This document shows, piece after piece, positions 48,007 to 61,144 of a stretch of DNA of 64,000 nt; position 1 is the stretch's first letter, and each line of letters opens with the position of its first letter. The DNA lies in contig JAOVFP010000016.1 in NCBI GenBank assembly GCA_025738555.1, forward strand, positions 1,984,001 to 2,048,000. Reading direction: 5' to 3'. The notes beneath the pieces are model-generated. The model was not told where the DNA came from. It saw only the letters and a list, made by a program, of their open reading frames with translations, and searched no databases. A program made the translations under genes and the position numbers. Source of the DNA: Cyathus striatus (taxonomy: Eukaryota > Basidiomycota > Agaricomycetes > Agaricales > Nidulariaceae).

Positions 48007-48684
48007 ACTGAAGGCCATGTTTGTCTCTACTCAAGTTTTATTCTTTAAATTTTATTTCTATTCATTGGTATGTTCTCTGTTTCATACTTTACCATTTTCC
48101 TCCATAAATCTACAATTTAAACACCATTAATTTCCGTTTTATTAACTATTCCTCATTAAGTACATTCTTTATTTTAATTTTCTATAAAATCCTTGTATCT
48201 ACATTCTCGCAATTTAGTTGAACATTATCCCCCTTTCTCGACACCTTAGAACACCTCAAGGTCGAACGGATGTTCACCGACTCGCTTACTAATTTCTTTG
48301 TTTAGGTAGCAACCCACCTTCCACCTCTACAATTGTCGGGATATGTAGTACCTCTCAAAGAATAAGAACTTACATATAAATACGGTACTTGCTTGTACTT
48401 GCATATAGCATGATATCGGTTATTACTACTATTACTAGATTTCAACTGCGTTTGTGCCAGTGGTACTCGAGATCTCTCTGCTTATCGGTACCTGCTCCGG
48501 CGGGTCAGGGTCTAGGGGAAAAAGAAGTTCAGAAGATATCTTCTCAAATTACACACTTACTCCACGAAGGGAGGACGAAGATGAGTAATAGTATGATTTA
48601 TAATGTCCGCATACCAAGTCGATACTCTTAACCGTTACCCGCGACATACCGTACCACACCCAAGTGAACTTGACACTGCTTGCT
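48007..48684. other. AT-rich intergenic DNA
   Basis: No gene is recognised. The sequence is T-rich to about 48240 and then holds the likely promoter of the gene at 48685. Confidence 0.4.
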
Positions 48685-49043
48685 ATGCCTGGGAGCGTTA
48701 CTGTTGGGAATTCCCTGGCAATGCTTGCAGGAGTTATAGTTATAGGATGTATTGTATTTGCATACACGATGCGGAGAGGTGAGGCCCATACTATTTCTTG
48801 GCTTTCCTAACGATTGTTGCAGCGCAACAAAGACGGAAACGGGAGCTTGCAAACCTTAATCTTCCTGTACACAACGGCCCTCGAAATGATTCCTTGGATG
48901 ATGATCAAATCACACTACCCAAATATCCTGGACAATCCCCAAGCTATCCACCTGAGTACAACATGAATAGTTGCAATCCTGGGATATCCCATGATATACC
49001 TACTGCACCCCCACCCGCTTATATTTCTACAAGCACTCATTAG
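48685..49043 (+). CDS. Small single-pass membrane protein with PPEY and PPPAY motifs (C)
   Basis: Exons 48685-48778 and 48823-49043, with a 44-nt intron (GTGAGG...TGCAG) one codon after the membrane segment. The protein has 104 residues: a short N-terminus, one transmembrane helix (LAMLAGVIVIGCIVFAYTM), basic RRAQQRRKR, and a cytosolic tail with YPPEY and PPPAY. The shared design of this and the other six loci (helix, basic stop, PY tail, intron just after the helix) argues for common ancestry despite low sequence similarity. The exact function is unknown. Confidence 0.72.
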
Positions 49044-49614
49044 TTCAATTATAGCCTCGTTCAATGTTTGACTATTATTTTGAACGTTAATGAAACCAAT
49101 CCAACGTAATAATGGCCTCATACTTGAAATCGACTGCAGTATGTGAGACTTTCGCAAGGCCTACCAGTGGGAATGCTTTCGACTGCACATCAGCTTGAGA
49201 TGTTCGATACGCTTCCTTCGATGTCATCGGTAAATATTCGGATTAATTGTTTATATGCGGTGTGAAAATGGAATGAACAATCAGTCCTCCACCTACATTT
49301 GGTTTAAGAAGACCTCCTGAACTCGTTGGAGGAGGCTACGAAGAGGTCCGTGCGAAATTTGAAGGGACTCCTTGGGAAACCCGCTCAAAATCAACTAGTA
49401 TTTAGTATTAGTTACTACTGTGCTGTCAATGCCTTCTATCATCTCCCGAGGTTATCGATAAATTATACTAGCACGTAGTGAAAAGTTCTCGATTTTACGT
49501 TATTCCCCACCTCCGTCGGAGCGCCGATGCTGTGCAAAGGTGTGCGAATGTAATATATAGTAGGTATCAAGCTGGTTCTTGTCTGAATGACATACATCCT
49601 CAGCGAAAGTTAGT

Positions 49615-49906
49615 ATGCTACCTGAGCTGTCTCTAGCAGGTTTATTCGCTATCACGGGAGCCATTTTAATCGGTGCGGCAATTGCGTTTACATTGGGGGT
49701 GTATATAGGTAAGCTTTGAATCATTACCATGATTATTTGCAGTTCGCTCCTACTGATCAATTTTGAAAGGGACATTTGGAAAAAATTCGATGCCAAACCA
49801 CAAGGATGGAATGACGCATTCAAGTGATCCATCCCCACGCCTAGACGATCATTACATCGAACCTCCGCCAGAGTATAGTCGAGAGATACCCAAACAGCCC
49901 AGTTAA
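49615..49906 (+). CDS. Small single-pass membrane protein with PPPEY motif (D1)
   Basis: Exons 49615-49708 and 49770-49906. The protein has 76 residues: MLPELS, a transmembrane helix (LFAITGAILIGAAIAFTLGV), then a hydrophilic tail with SPRLDDHYIEPPPEYSREI. The intron follows directly after the helix, as in the other members. It is convergent with the phosphoesterase at 50135. No named family is recognised. Confidence 0.7.
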
Positions 49907-50134
49907 AAGAAGACTACATAAGTGATTTGGGATTATTCATTTTGAGCTGTAGATAGCTTCTTCACTATGAATTGGCCCAGTTGAACTAAGCTGACTGAGA
50001 GGCTTCATAAGGAGAATATAGCTTCATGGACAAACTCGCGTATTGGAATACAGAAACAAAAACAATAAACTTCTCCTACTTCCTATATTTCATACTATTT
50101 GATGCACTGTGTCGTGTAATCTGATAGGGACGGA

Positions 50135-51858
50135 TCAATTCGGTGCAGGGTTTGGAAGGGTGGTTGGAGTATCGGCTCGGAATGTGTTAGTAATGAGATG
50201 TTCGAATGTCGACGCAAATGCAACGCGTGCAGTTAAGGGCGTTCCGTTATCAAGGTTCCAGAGCTTATGAGTGTGGCACTGTAAATCTATTCACGAGAAG
50301 AACATGACAGAAAGCGCACCTTGCTAATGAAACCTGGAATTGAAGAATGGCTGTACGTCAGGCCCTGACCATTTATGCCTTCGTGCTCTATAACGCCCTT
50401 TCCAACCCAAGGTGACAAAATAAGTGTAGGAACGCTGTAGAGAGGGAATCAACACATGATATGACAAAAGCTCTAGAAATATCGACTCACCGTACACCAA
50501 GACGGTCGAAGTTGAAAGTATATTTCTTGCCATCTCCGGCTACCTCAGTGTATTTGATCCCATCGGGGTTGGGGACTCCAACAGGGGGAGGTACGTGGTC
50601 AGCAAAACCCTATTTATATTTAGCGCCAAACTGAGGTAAATATATAGTAGCAGTGCATACCCCGTGTTCATCAAAGGTGATAATGAAAAGTGTGTTGTTC
50701 CATTGTGGTGAGCTACGAACCGCCTCGTAAATTTGTTTGGTCCACGCTTCACCCAAATTGATAGGGCTAGGAGGATGCATCGAATCGAAGCTGCAGCACT
50801 GAAAAGTAGCAGGATAGACATTCGCGGAAAATGATCGAGTTCGGAACTGTTAGACATACCTCTGGATTGATGTAAGTAAACTGAGGAAGAGCTCCTGCCT
50901 TGGCATCCGTGAAGAACTGAGCAATCGGCTTCACATTAGTTGCTGATTTTCCTTCTTTTTGTGTCCATGTATAGAATTCTGCATCTGGGTTGAAGCTCGA
51001 GTTGAAGTAATTGATCCAGGTGATGTTATTCTCAGAGAGTTGTTGGAATATAGAACGCTGTGGAAGTGCGAATTTGTTGAAGTCCCCGTCATTTGTGCCA
51101 TGCCCGTGAGATGTTCCTGAAGTTATGTAGGCTCTGTAGCAAAAAAAAATCGATAAATCTTAAACAGATATTGTACGTAATAACGGAAGTACCTGTTGGG
51201 ATTGGTAGGTCCTGGAACATCACAAAACCAGCGGTCAAAGAGAACAAAGTTCTCGGCCATGGTGCTGTACACAGGGATACGAGCCTCGGATAGATATATA
51301 ATCGTTTCACTAGCACGGGTCACGTTAGTGGTTTTCACAACCATCGCCTGTTCGTTGACAAATCCATTCATGTTTTGTGCTTGCAGAACTTCTTGAGGAG
51401 GTAACGATTCATTCGGATGGAAGGTAGAGAAAATCTCAAACGTTACATCGCTGATAGAGTGACCTGGGTCGTCGGGAGATACGTTCGCAGCTCTAGCTTC
51501 TGCGCAAACTTGAGTACTATTGGCGACAGCTACATTTGCCTAAAATATATAGCTGAGTTCTGGTATTCTGGGTGAATTGGTGCATATGACTTACGGGATT
51601 GCAAAATTGGCTATTTAAATTGCGAATGTTGTCGATGTCTTTGCTGTATGAGAGATCGCCGAAGAACCAATCGAAGGATCTGTTACAATAAGCAATGGAC
51701 AGTTTTCAGGAAAGATAATAGAAGTACCTGTTTTCCTGTACAAGTACAACCACATTCTTGATGTTTTCTTGCCAGGTCGCCGTATTAGCCTGCGGGCAAG
51801 AAACGACAAGAGATGCCCCAACGATAACACCGAGAACAGAAGAGCGAACGTATACCAT
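50135..51858 (-). CDS. Secreted phospholipase C-like phosphoesterase (copy 1)
   Basis: Multi-exon gene from ATG at 51858 to TGA at 50135-50137. The N-terminal hydrophobic signal (SSVLGVIVGASLVVS) predicts secretion. Phosphoesterase-family motifs follow: NVVVLVQENR with FDWFFGDL (metal-site ENR/FD), DDPGHS, MVVKTTNVTRA, FVLFDRWFCDVPGPTNPNR, TSGTSHGHG, FITFDEHGGF-like IITFDEHGGFADHVPPP, and PTLILSPWVGKG. The family includes bacterial non-haemolytic phospholipase C and fungal acid phosphatases, which cleave phosphodiesters or phosphomonoesters outside the cell. N-glycosylation sequons are frequent (NVT, NNT, NES). The paralogue is at 59427-61144. Confidence 0.88.
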
Positions 51859-51997
51859 GCTGAAGTACATGGAAGTTGAAGTTTGAATGGTTCTACGCGT
51901 GGTAAGATACAATTTATAGACAAATTAATGAAGGATAAACACACGTTCGTCCGCCACATGCTCAACCTTCACAGCATTGTCAACTCTGCGAAAGACC

Positions 51998-52479
51998 TCA
52001 GAAGTAGTGCTGCCGCCGCTCAGCTCAGGGTAGCTTTTGTCAATATCAGCTCAGCTCACTGAGCTGAGTCAATCCGGGGGTGTTCAACTTATTGCAACTC
52101 CGCTTGATGAGCTGCTTGAGCGGCCGCTCAAGCATAAATGTAAGTGGGTTGTTGAAAAGTAGTAGGTTATGAAGTAATAAACTGTATTTCTTGTGTATAT
52201 ACCTGTAAAAATTTCTAGGAATATATTATACTTCACAGAATGTTCAAACTTATTGTGCTAAAAGATTTCAGTGGTGGTCAGATAGCTATCTAGCTGAATT
52301 ATTTGGATAGAGAATACGGAGGTAGGTGCTTATGTAGTAGCATCTTTATTAAACGTCACGTTAAACTTTTCGACCCTAAAGGCCTGACATCTCAGTTGCC
52401 GCTGGGCTGCTAAGCGGAGCGGTAAATTAAGTGAGCTGAGCGGGCATTTTCGCTCATCGCTCATGTCAACTCAGCTTAA
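51998..52479. other. Non-coding DNA rich in GCTCAGCTCA motifs
   Basis: Repeated AGCTCAG/CTGAGCT words at 52017-52070 and 52420-52475 and a palindrome TGAGCGGCCGCTCA near 52118 suggest a small MITE of about 460 bp, but I could not fix its ends. No gene is seen. Confidence 0.4.
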
Positions 52480-53103
52480 ATTCCCACTACCTTTTAAGGT
52501 AAGTGGGTCTTAGGGGACTCTTGACATCCTGAAAAGGCAATTTTGAGATCTGACTTTGGGATTTCAACCTGATTGGTTCTTGCTGTGATCTCAACCTGAT
52601 TGGCTCCTGCCACTATTGAAACCAAAACTATTCAAAATGTATTTAGTACACTTATGAATTGGACCACTATTTCAATCGAATGTTATCAATTGAAAATCCT
52701 ACTACTATATAATCTTGTGTTGTATTTATTTCACATCTTCCTTGCTTCTATCTTGAACTGTGTGTTATCTTTACTCCTCCCTCATCTCTGACTAGCTAAA
52801 ATTAATCCCCATTTCACAATGTGTGCTGCATTCCTTTTGCCATTTAACTTGACTAACTTTCATAACCTACAGCCCTTTCATGTCTTCTTCACTGTCTGTC
52901 ATAACTTCTTCCAACCTTCTTCCACATGCAACACCTGAATTGAGTCATATATGTTATATTCTTCTTAGTAATCTGTAAATTGCTCATTTCTCATCATAGT
53001 TTCAATCCATTGTTGGAAACCTAAAAGATTTATCACATATATTTATGTCCATGCAATGCTTGAAATATATTATGAATCCCTATGGAATTAGCACTAGTGC
53101 TAG

Positions 53104-55341
53104 CTGTCATATCTGTGACAATACCTGAACCATTGGAGTCAACTCTGGGTTTACTCTGCTTTTTGTATGTTTCCTCTGGACTATGTATACTTATTATATA
53201 TCAAACTCTTCCTTACTAATGTTTACTTGTTCCTTCCCTTTAATATTTCTACCTTGTTCTCTGGCTGTGGCCATTTTATCCCTGACTATAATCTAGAGGC
53301 ATACTACTAGTCTACTATGGTCTACATTCTATGGAGTTTACTTACCCCTAGGATGCCACATACTCATGGGCATCATCACTCTGTATGCATTCGGACAAAG
53401 TAGTTTACTATATAAACTACTCCTGTAATGTAGATAGACTTCAGTTTCAAATCAACTACATTCACACCTTTCTCCCACTTGGGCCTTGAGCCAACTCTGC
53501 TATTTTGCTACCTACTCTGCTTTGTTCTAAATATGGAATTGGAAGTCCAAGGGGCACAACACACAAGTTGAAGCCAATGTTCCACTACTCCCATACTTGT
53601 TCACTACCTCCATGCACCCTACTAACATGTACAAGTTACTCTGCTACTTAGACTATCTCATCTGAGGTTCTTGTTCCTAGTGGAATAGAATGGGACATGA
53701 CACTAGAAATTATCCAGATATTAATGAGTTTCTTAAACATATCTTCTGTCTACTTATCATTTGAATTGCTATTTTATTGAAACTACTTATATGCAACAAA
53801 GATCCAACTCATCTGTCATCTCACTCTTTACAAAAACTGCTATATGTCTGTACCTGCTATTTCATATGAATCAGTTCATCATTTATAAATAGAATTCCTA
53901 CTCTGAAAGAGAAAGAATTGGAACTAATTGTTTCAGCTCATGTGATTGATATTCTATATAATTCATGGCATGTTGATGGTCTGTGTTCAGCATCTGATAT
54001 ATTTCAGTGTATCCAATTTAAAGCTGAATTTTATGCATCTTTGCAACAAATACTTTCCCAGTCAGAGTTATGTATTACAAAATATACTCAATACCACTAA
54101 TTCACATTCAGTACTAATACTTATTTTAAAATCTCTAAAATATTACTGAAGACAACTTATCATCCTTTTCTACTAAATATCTTTCTTCCATGTTAAACAA
54201 CTATGTGGCTTAACAAGTCCAAATTGTCCAGGGTATTTCCATTTGCCTTATTTTAATCTCACCTATCACAACCTGTTTCTTTCCAGACTTATGAACTTCA
54301 TATCCACAAAATATATGAGTTTTAATCTATTGTTTCAATTACTGTATTTTAAATTTGTTTTATTAATAATTCTCTTACCTGGCCCTATTGATTATTTGGT
54401 AGGTAGTGGGTTTTGCTGCTAGATGGCCCTATTTTTTATTTTATGTACAGTCATCCACCCCTAGTTGTTACATAATCACAACCTGTTACAAACAGGGCAT
54501 TAAATCAACCTCCTGCCTCAACCATGCTAGCTATGCACTTAATTCTTTTTGCAACTTCATCTCATAGTAGTGTTCTGTATATGTATGTATTAATTTGAGA
54601 GAAATATTATTGTGTTAATGCATGGTACATAAAACAATTTCACAAATTTCAAGATCACAAAGGTGGGTGAAATTTTGTTGAGGCTATGTAGACATGGAAA
54701 GTTCACATTGTAAGTGCATTATGGACTTATATCATGTCCTGTTCTATTCCACTAAGGACAAGAACCTCAGATGAGATAGTCTAAGTAGTGGAGTAACTTG
54801 TACACATTAGTAGGGTGCATGGAGGTAGTGAACAAGTATGGGAGTAGTGGAACATTGGCTTCAACTTGTGTGTTGTGCCCCTTGGACTTCCAGTTCCATA
54901 TTTAGAACAAAGCAGAGTAGGTAGCAAAATAGCAGAGTTGGCTCAAGGCCCAAGTGGGAGAAAGGTGTGAACATAGTCAATTCGAAACTGAAGTCTATCT
55001 ACATTACAGGAGTAGTTTATATAGCAAACCACTCTGCCCAAACACATATGGAGTAATGCCTATGGGTATGTGGCATCCTAGGGGTAAGTAAACTCCATAG
55101 AATGTAGACCATGGTAAACTAGTAGTACACCTCTAGATTATAGTCATAGATAAAATGGCCACAGCCAGAGAACAAGGTAGTAATATTAAAGGGAAGGAAC
55201 AAGTAAACAGTTACAAGTAAATATTAGTAAGGAAGAGTTCAATATATAATAGACATACACAGTCCGGAGGAAACATATAAAAAGTGGAGTAAACCTGGAG
55301 TTGGCTCCAATGGATTGGGACAATTGTCATGGATATGACAA
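53104..55341. repeat. Large inverted repeat, arms about 600 bp, spacer about 1 kb
   Basis: The arm 53104-53704 is matched in reverse complement by about 54735-55341. Examples are GAGTTTACTTACCCCTAGGA against TCCTAGGGGTAAGTAAACTC and TGAGGTTCTTGTTCCTAGTG against CACTAAGGACAAGAACCTCA. Similarity is high (roughly nine bases in ten by eye) over the whole arm. This looks like a foldback-type element nested in the 5.4-kb element. Confidence 0.85.
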
Positions 55342-56481
55342 CTTATTTTACTTGTAACATGCATACCTAAGTTAATTATAGCCAGCTTTGCATTTCATGA
55401 AGCTGATCCTGCTAAAATGCCTCAGCAATGCACACCCAAAGCACATGAAAAGAGTGTTGCAATGGATCAATCCTTTATAAATGGTGCACAGGTCGCATTT
55501 TTGGCCTTGTGCCTTACTTTACATCTCCTCTGCATACCTACAGTTGCAACTATTGATCTACCCTGACTGGACATGCCAAATCTGAACAAGAGAAAGAGAT
55601 TATCTTTCACCATGAGAAGGATGATTTCATGTCACATGCTCTGATTGCTTACCAATTGGAGTCAAAGATGCCAAAAGGGTGCTGCATTGTAGTCTCTACA
55701 AAATCTGCAGTGACTTTCAAAACTGGAAAACCAATTAAATTGTGTCCTATGACACTTAGTTGTCAAGTGGAGTGATATTGGAAATGAAGATAGTGATGGA
55801 TCAGAATTAGGGGAATCTCACATGTGGTGTGACCTAAGCCAGGACACTGCCATGTAACATCTTCCCATAATGTCAAAAATAGGACAGGGTCTGGTAAATT
55901 TCACATAATGAATGAACATCTTAACTTCTCTTCATAGAAATGCTTGTAATACATAAATGACATATCTAAGTACAATATAGAATACTTTTGTTTGCATATG
56001 AATGGCATATCATGATGTGGTATTTAATTTTTTAATGTATTGTAACAATTAGCAGTGGATGACTGTAATAAGCAGTAACTACAGTCACAGATGGTGATCT
56101 TGATCACCTAAGACCAAATTGAGAAATAAACCTTAAGGCCAGCTCTCACCAGCATGGCCCACTACCCACTTTTCCTTGTATGGCAACATGGGCAAGCAAA
56201 AAACAGGGAACACTGAGAGCAAGTGAAACCAACATTGTTAAATTTCTGTAAGAAAGTAGCAGTGCAAGTTTGGGAATACAAGAACATTATGGTTTTAATA
56301 TTTTCATAAGGAGACAATGGTACATAAGAGGTAGACAAAGAAAGAGGTAAAGTTCAGAAACATGCTAAAGTCCATATCAGAAGAAGATAGATAGAGCCAA
56401 AAATACAAAGAGGCCATTGAGGCAGCTACTTCAAGGTATGACATTTGGAATACACAGGACCAACACAGTAGGGAGTGGATA

Positions 56482-57545
56482 CTTGCCTCAGTGACACTTG
56501 CTTTTCTTCAGGGGAGAGGCCAAAGAGGTGGTGGATGTGGAGGCATAGCAGAAAGTAGAGGAACCAGATGGAGATGCAGGGGAAGGGGAAAGGGACAGGA
56601 AACTTTCTGAAGGACACTTGCAAGGAGTAGAAGGGTCAGGAGATGGAGAGTCAGAGAGTGTTGGCATAAAAATTGGCTCCATCTTGAGATCACAGGTAGC
56701 AAAGACAGTAAGCAAGAAAATTTGTTGGCAAGAGAAACTTTTGGCATTCATCATACCAAGAATGACCCAGTTGAACACCCTGATGAGACTTGGAATGCAC
56801 ACAGAGATCCAGAAAACATGCAAGCAACCCTGTTGTCATTGTAACAGTAATTTCAGCTGTATGAATACTGGTTTCTGACACAGTTCCTGAGGCTGTGGTA
56901 GTCGGCAGAGAGACACAGCACCTTTTAGCAGCCCAACTAAGTGACACTCACTTTTCTTCAAGAGAGAGGCCAAAGAGGTAACAGAAGTGGATGCATAGCA
57001 AAAAGTGGAGGAACCAGTTGGAGAGGCAGGGAAAGGGGAAAGGGGCACAAAACTTTCCAAGGGATGCTTGCAAGGAGTATGAAAAACAAAGTCTACTATG
57101 CAGGTTCCTATTGAATACAACAAGTTTGACAACATTGGGTGGGGTAGAAGGATTTGTAGTAGCTACATCACAATGTGTTGCTAAAGCACCATTGCAAGGC
57201 ATCAAAGGAGGAATGTGTATCATAGGACATGGATCTGCACACATTGTAAAGACATAGTAAGCCATTTACAGTAATAATAAAAAATGCACTGAGCAACTCC
57301 ATCAGAGTATTACCAGGAAAGTAAGGTAATTTGTTGGCAAGAGAGACCTTCAGCATTTGTCATACCAAGAACATCCCAGCTAAACAATCTGACCATACTC
57401 GAAATGAACACACAGATTGAGGAAACATGCCAGCAACCTGTTATCATTGTAACAGTAATAGTAGATGTTTGAAAACTGGTTTGTGACACAATTCCTAAGG
57501 CTGTGGCAGTTGCTGAGACAAAGCAACCTTTTAGCTGCCAATTGT
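56482..57545 (+). repeat. Imperfect tandem duplication of two sub-blocks
   Basis: The block 56482-56630 (GTGACACTTGCTTTTCTTCA...) recurs at about 56940-57085. The block 56717-56940 (TTTGTTGGCAAGAGA...) recurs at about 57331-57545. Both copies are too diverged and stop-rich to give one convincing protein. Confidence 0.75.
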
Positions 57546-58546
57546 ACAAAGCCTCAATCACCACGCCATTAAAAAGGACAGACATTGTTCAGTATGAAAA
57601 AGGGGGAAGTAAGAATAATGAAAAATGGGAGGAAGGAAGACAATATGAGGCAGGTGATAAGGAATTGAGTCAACAAAAAAATTATGCCCCCAAAACCCTA
57701 CTACCATATATTATTACAAACTAAGGAGGCTGTCACACATACCTTTACAAAGTCACAAGCCTAAGGGTTTTAGGGTGTCAGCCAATCAAATTTCCTGAAA
57801 GTGAGATCCCGACCCCAATTTCTGAAATTTCCTTATGAGGAAATCTAAACCACCCTATAACCCAACTACCTTAAAAGGTAGTGGGAATAAGACATAAAAT
57901 GTTTTGAATACTGCCCTTAATTTATGTTAACATTATGGTACACCTTCTGAGACCTTTTGTAATTTTAATATCTTATCTTATCAAGTACCACTGGGCAGTC
58001 TGTTGACTCGTGCTTGCCTGTCCTCTCTGCACTTTACCTCTGCTTACTCCATTGCTCACCTCAAAATGCTTCCACAAAACCTTCTAAAATATAATTGAGA
58101 CACAATTCATTAATTTTCTGACAGTTATTTGCGAGTTGAATGCCTTTTCCCAAAATTCCTCCATTTGACATTTCTAATACTATGTCCTGAAAATGGAATT
58201 TTTCCGATCTCATCACTCCAGCACCTCAAATAAAACTGTAAAAAGTGCGATAAATATACTAATATATTCTGAATATGTGATTTTCATAAGTAATCTGTGA
58301 CTTATTGACTTGTTGATAATAGCTCAACTGTAGCCTCCTCATTCAATATTTGACTATTATTTGAACATTAATGAAACCAATCCAATGTGTCAATGGCCTC
58401 ATACTTGCGAACTTTCAAAGGAACTCCTTGGGAAACCAACTAAAAATCATCTAGTATTTAGTATTATATTACGTAGTTACTGTACTGCCTTCTATCATCT
58501 TCCAAGGTTATCGATAAATTATACTGGCAGGTAGGGAAAAGTACTC

Positions 58547-58764
58547 ATTGATGTTAGAGAGAAGACTACTGCAAAGAGATACATTCTATAATTAAGTACA
58601 GATAATGGCCCTGAAGTTGATGATAAACTATTCTTCAGGATAAGTAACGCAACCACACTAGTGCATACCTCAAGAGTCAATACTAATAGTATCTTAACTC
58701 TCGGTTAAGTACTTACTGGATGATAGACTCTTCTCTTACAAACTCAGTAAGTGCTGTCGACTAT
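58547..58764. mobile_element. 218-bp insertion with 5-bp target duplication GTACT
   Basis: Absent from the corresponding place in the left duplicated copy (near 49480). It is flanked by GTACT at 58542-58546 and 58765-58769. No clear LTR ends (TG...CA) or TIRs are visible. Confidence 0.6.
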
Positions 58765-58888
58765 GTACTGCATTTTACGTTATTTCCCACCTCCGTCGGA
58801 GCGCCGATGCTGTGCGAATGTAATATATATGTAGTAGGTATCAAGTTGATTCTTATTTGAATGAGATACATCTTCAGCGAAAATTGGC

Positions 58889-59193
58889 ATGCTACCTGAG
58901 CTGTCTCTAGCAAGCTTATTCGCTGTCACGGCAGCCATTTTAATTGGTGCAGCAATTGCGTTTACATTAGGCGTGTATATAGGTAAGCTCATTACCTTAT
59001 TCGCAGTTCGCTCCTAATAATATTGTGGTAAGCGTTGGGAAGGATGCTGAAAACAAATTCTATGTCAAACCACAAGGGTGGAATGACGCATTCAAGAGAT
59101 CCATCCCCTCGCTTAGATGATCTGTATATCGAGCCTCCGCCAGAGTATAGTCGAGAGATACCCAAACAGTCCAATTACAAGAAAACTACATAA
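58889..59193 (+). CDS. Small single-pass membrane protein with PPPEY motif (D2)
   Basis: Exons 58889-58982 and 59033-59193. The protein has 84 residues: MLPELS, transmembrane helix (LFAVTAAILIGAAIAFTLGV), then a tail with SPRLDDLYIEPPPEYSREI and a short basic C-terminus. The acceptor has moved relative to D1 (TGGTAAG), replacing the first tail residues with ALGRMLKT while the PY part is conserved. That pattern suggests selection on the PY tail. Confidence 0.68.
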
Positions 59194-59426
59194 GATTTAT
59201 TCAGGTCCAGCTCAATAGTCTACTGTTTGAGTTGTAGATATTCTTCAATACAAATTACTAGCCCAGTTAAACTTAGTTTACTAAGCTGACTGATAGGCTT
59301 CATACAAAATATAACTGCATAGACAAACTTGCGCATTTGAATATAGAAACAAAACAACTTTAAACTTCTCCTACTTCGCATATTTCTTATTTGCTGCGCC
59401 TTGCCATGCAATCCAATAGAAACAGC

Positions 59427-61144
59427 TCAATTCGGGGCAGGGTTTGGAAGGGTGGTTGGGGTATTGGCTCGGAACTTGTCAGTAATGAGATGCTCAAATG
59501 TCGACGCGAATGCAACGCGTGCAGTAAGAGGGGTTCCGTCATCAAGGTTCCAGAGCTTATGACATTGTAAGTAATCGGATCGCGGGATGAGCATGAAAGA
59601 AAAGCGCACTTTGCTAATGAAACCAGGAATTGAGGAGTGGCTGTATGTCAGGCCTTGACCATTTATGCCTTCGTGCTCTATAACACCTTTTCCAACCCAT
59701 GGTGACAGTATGAGTGTCGGAACGCTGCAGGGAAAAAAAATCAACACATGAAACAACAAAAGCTCTGGAAATGTAAACTCACCGTACACCAAGACGGTCG
59801 AAGTTAAAAGTATAGTTCTTGCCATCTCCGGCCACTTCAGTGTATGTGATTCCATCAGGGTTGGGAACTCCGACAGGAGGAGGTACGTGGTCAGCAAAGC
59901 CCTATTTATAATTAGCGTAGATCAAATGTAAAGATATAGTAGTGCGTACCCCGTGTTCGTCAAAGGTGATAATGAAAAGTGTGTTTTCCCACTGCGGTGA
60001 GCTACGAACAGCCTCATAAATTTGCTTGGTCCATGCTTCGCCTATGTTGATAGGACTGGGAGGATGCATCGAATCGAAGCTGCAGCACTAATTAGGAATG
60101 AGATAAACATTCCCATAACACGTTCGAGTACGAAGCTGATAGACGTACCTCCGGATTGATGTAAGTAAACTGAGGAAGAACCCCTGCCTTTGCATCAGAG
60201 AAAAACTGAGCGATTGGCTTGACATTAGTTGCAGATTTTCCTTCTGTTTGTGTCCATGTATAGAATTCAGCGTCTGGGTTGAAGCTCGAGTTGAAGTAAT
60301 TGATCCAAGTGATATTGTTCTCGGAAAGTTGCTGGAATATCGAACGCTGGGGAATTGCGAACTTGGTAAAGTCTACATCGTTTTTTCCATGTCCGTGAGA
60401 TGTGCCTGAAGTTATGTAGGCTCTATAACGAAAACTCTATAAGCTGTAAACATAGATAATACGTCACAATGCAAGTACCTGTTGGGATTTGTAGGTCCTG
60501 GAACATCAGCAAACCAGCGATCAAAGAGAACAAAGTTCTCGGCCATGGTTCTGTAAACTGGAATACGAGCTTCAGAGAGATAGATAATGGCCTCACTGGC
60601 ACGGGTGACATTAGTAGTTTTCACAACCATCGCCTGCTCGTTAACGAATCCATTCATGTTTTGTGCCTGAAGAACTTCTTGGGGAGGTAAGGATTCATTC
60701 GGATGGAAGGTAGAGAAAATCTCGAAGGTTACATCCGTTATGGAATGACCCGGGTCGTCGGGAGATACGTTCGCAGCCCTAGCCTCTGCGCAAACTTGAG
60801 TGCTATTAGTGACAGTTACATTGGCCTAGTATCGAAAACTAAGTACTGATGTTCGGGGCGAATTGGTACGTATGACTTACAGGGTTGCAAAATTGGCTAT
60901 TCAAATTACGAAGATTGTCGATGTCTTTGCTGTACGAGAGATCACCGAAGAACCAATCGAACGATCTGTTACAGTAAGAAATGTATAATTGTCATGCAAG
61001 ATAATAGAAGTACCTATTTTCCTGCACGAGTACAACCACATTCTTAATGTTTTCTTGCCAGGCGGCCTTTTTAGCCTGTGGTGCAGAGGAGACAAGAGAC
61101 GCCCCGACGATAACACCGAGAACAGAAGAGCGAATGTATACCAT
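59427..61144 (-). CDS. Secreted phospholipase C-like phosphoesterase (copy 2)
   Basis: ATG at 61144, stop at 59427-59429, with the same exon pattern as copy 1. The signal peptide (SSVLGVIVGASLVSS) and all metal-site motifs are kept (VVLVQENR, FDWFFGDL, FVLFDRWFADVPGPTNPNR, TSGTSHGHG, TFDEHGGFADHVPPP, PTLILSPWVGKG). It differs from copy 1 by scattered substitutions, mostly at variable sites, so both copies look functional. Confidence 0.87.

Larger units (their letters stand above)
49050..51997. repeat. Segmental duplication, left copy (partner 58322-61293)
   Basis: The segment carries a PPxY membrane protein (+) and a phosphoesterase gene (-) in the same convergent order as 58322-61293. The flanks also match (GAAACCAATCCAA, ATGGCCTCATACTTG, CACCTCCGTCGGAGCGCCGA). 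The two copies now sit either side of a 5.4-kb TIR element. Confidence 0.88.
52480..57888. mobile_element. 5.4-kb TIR element without recognisable transposase
   Basis: The left end ATTCCCACTACCTTTTAAGG (52480) is matched in reverse complement at 57867-57888, and the match covers about 22 bp. The inner ACCTTTTAAGGT is itself nearly palindromic. Inside are a large inverted repeat (53104-55341) and a tandem-like duplication (56482-57545). Small open frames occur, for example around 55600-55750 (HEKDDFMSHALIAYQ in one frame), but none is recognised and stops are frequent. I could not resolve a target duplication. Confidence 0.7.

Noticed and set aside
55380..55800. Possible protein-coding remnant in the 5.4-kb element
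   Set aside because: Frames are short and stop-rich and I recognise no family.
58547..58764. Solo LTR
   Set aside because: A 5-bp duplication fits, but the ends are not TG...CA and no internal retroelement sequence is seen.
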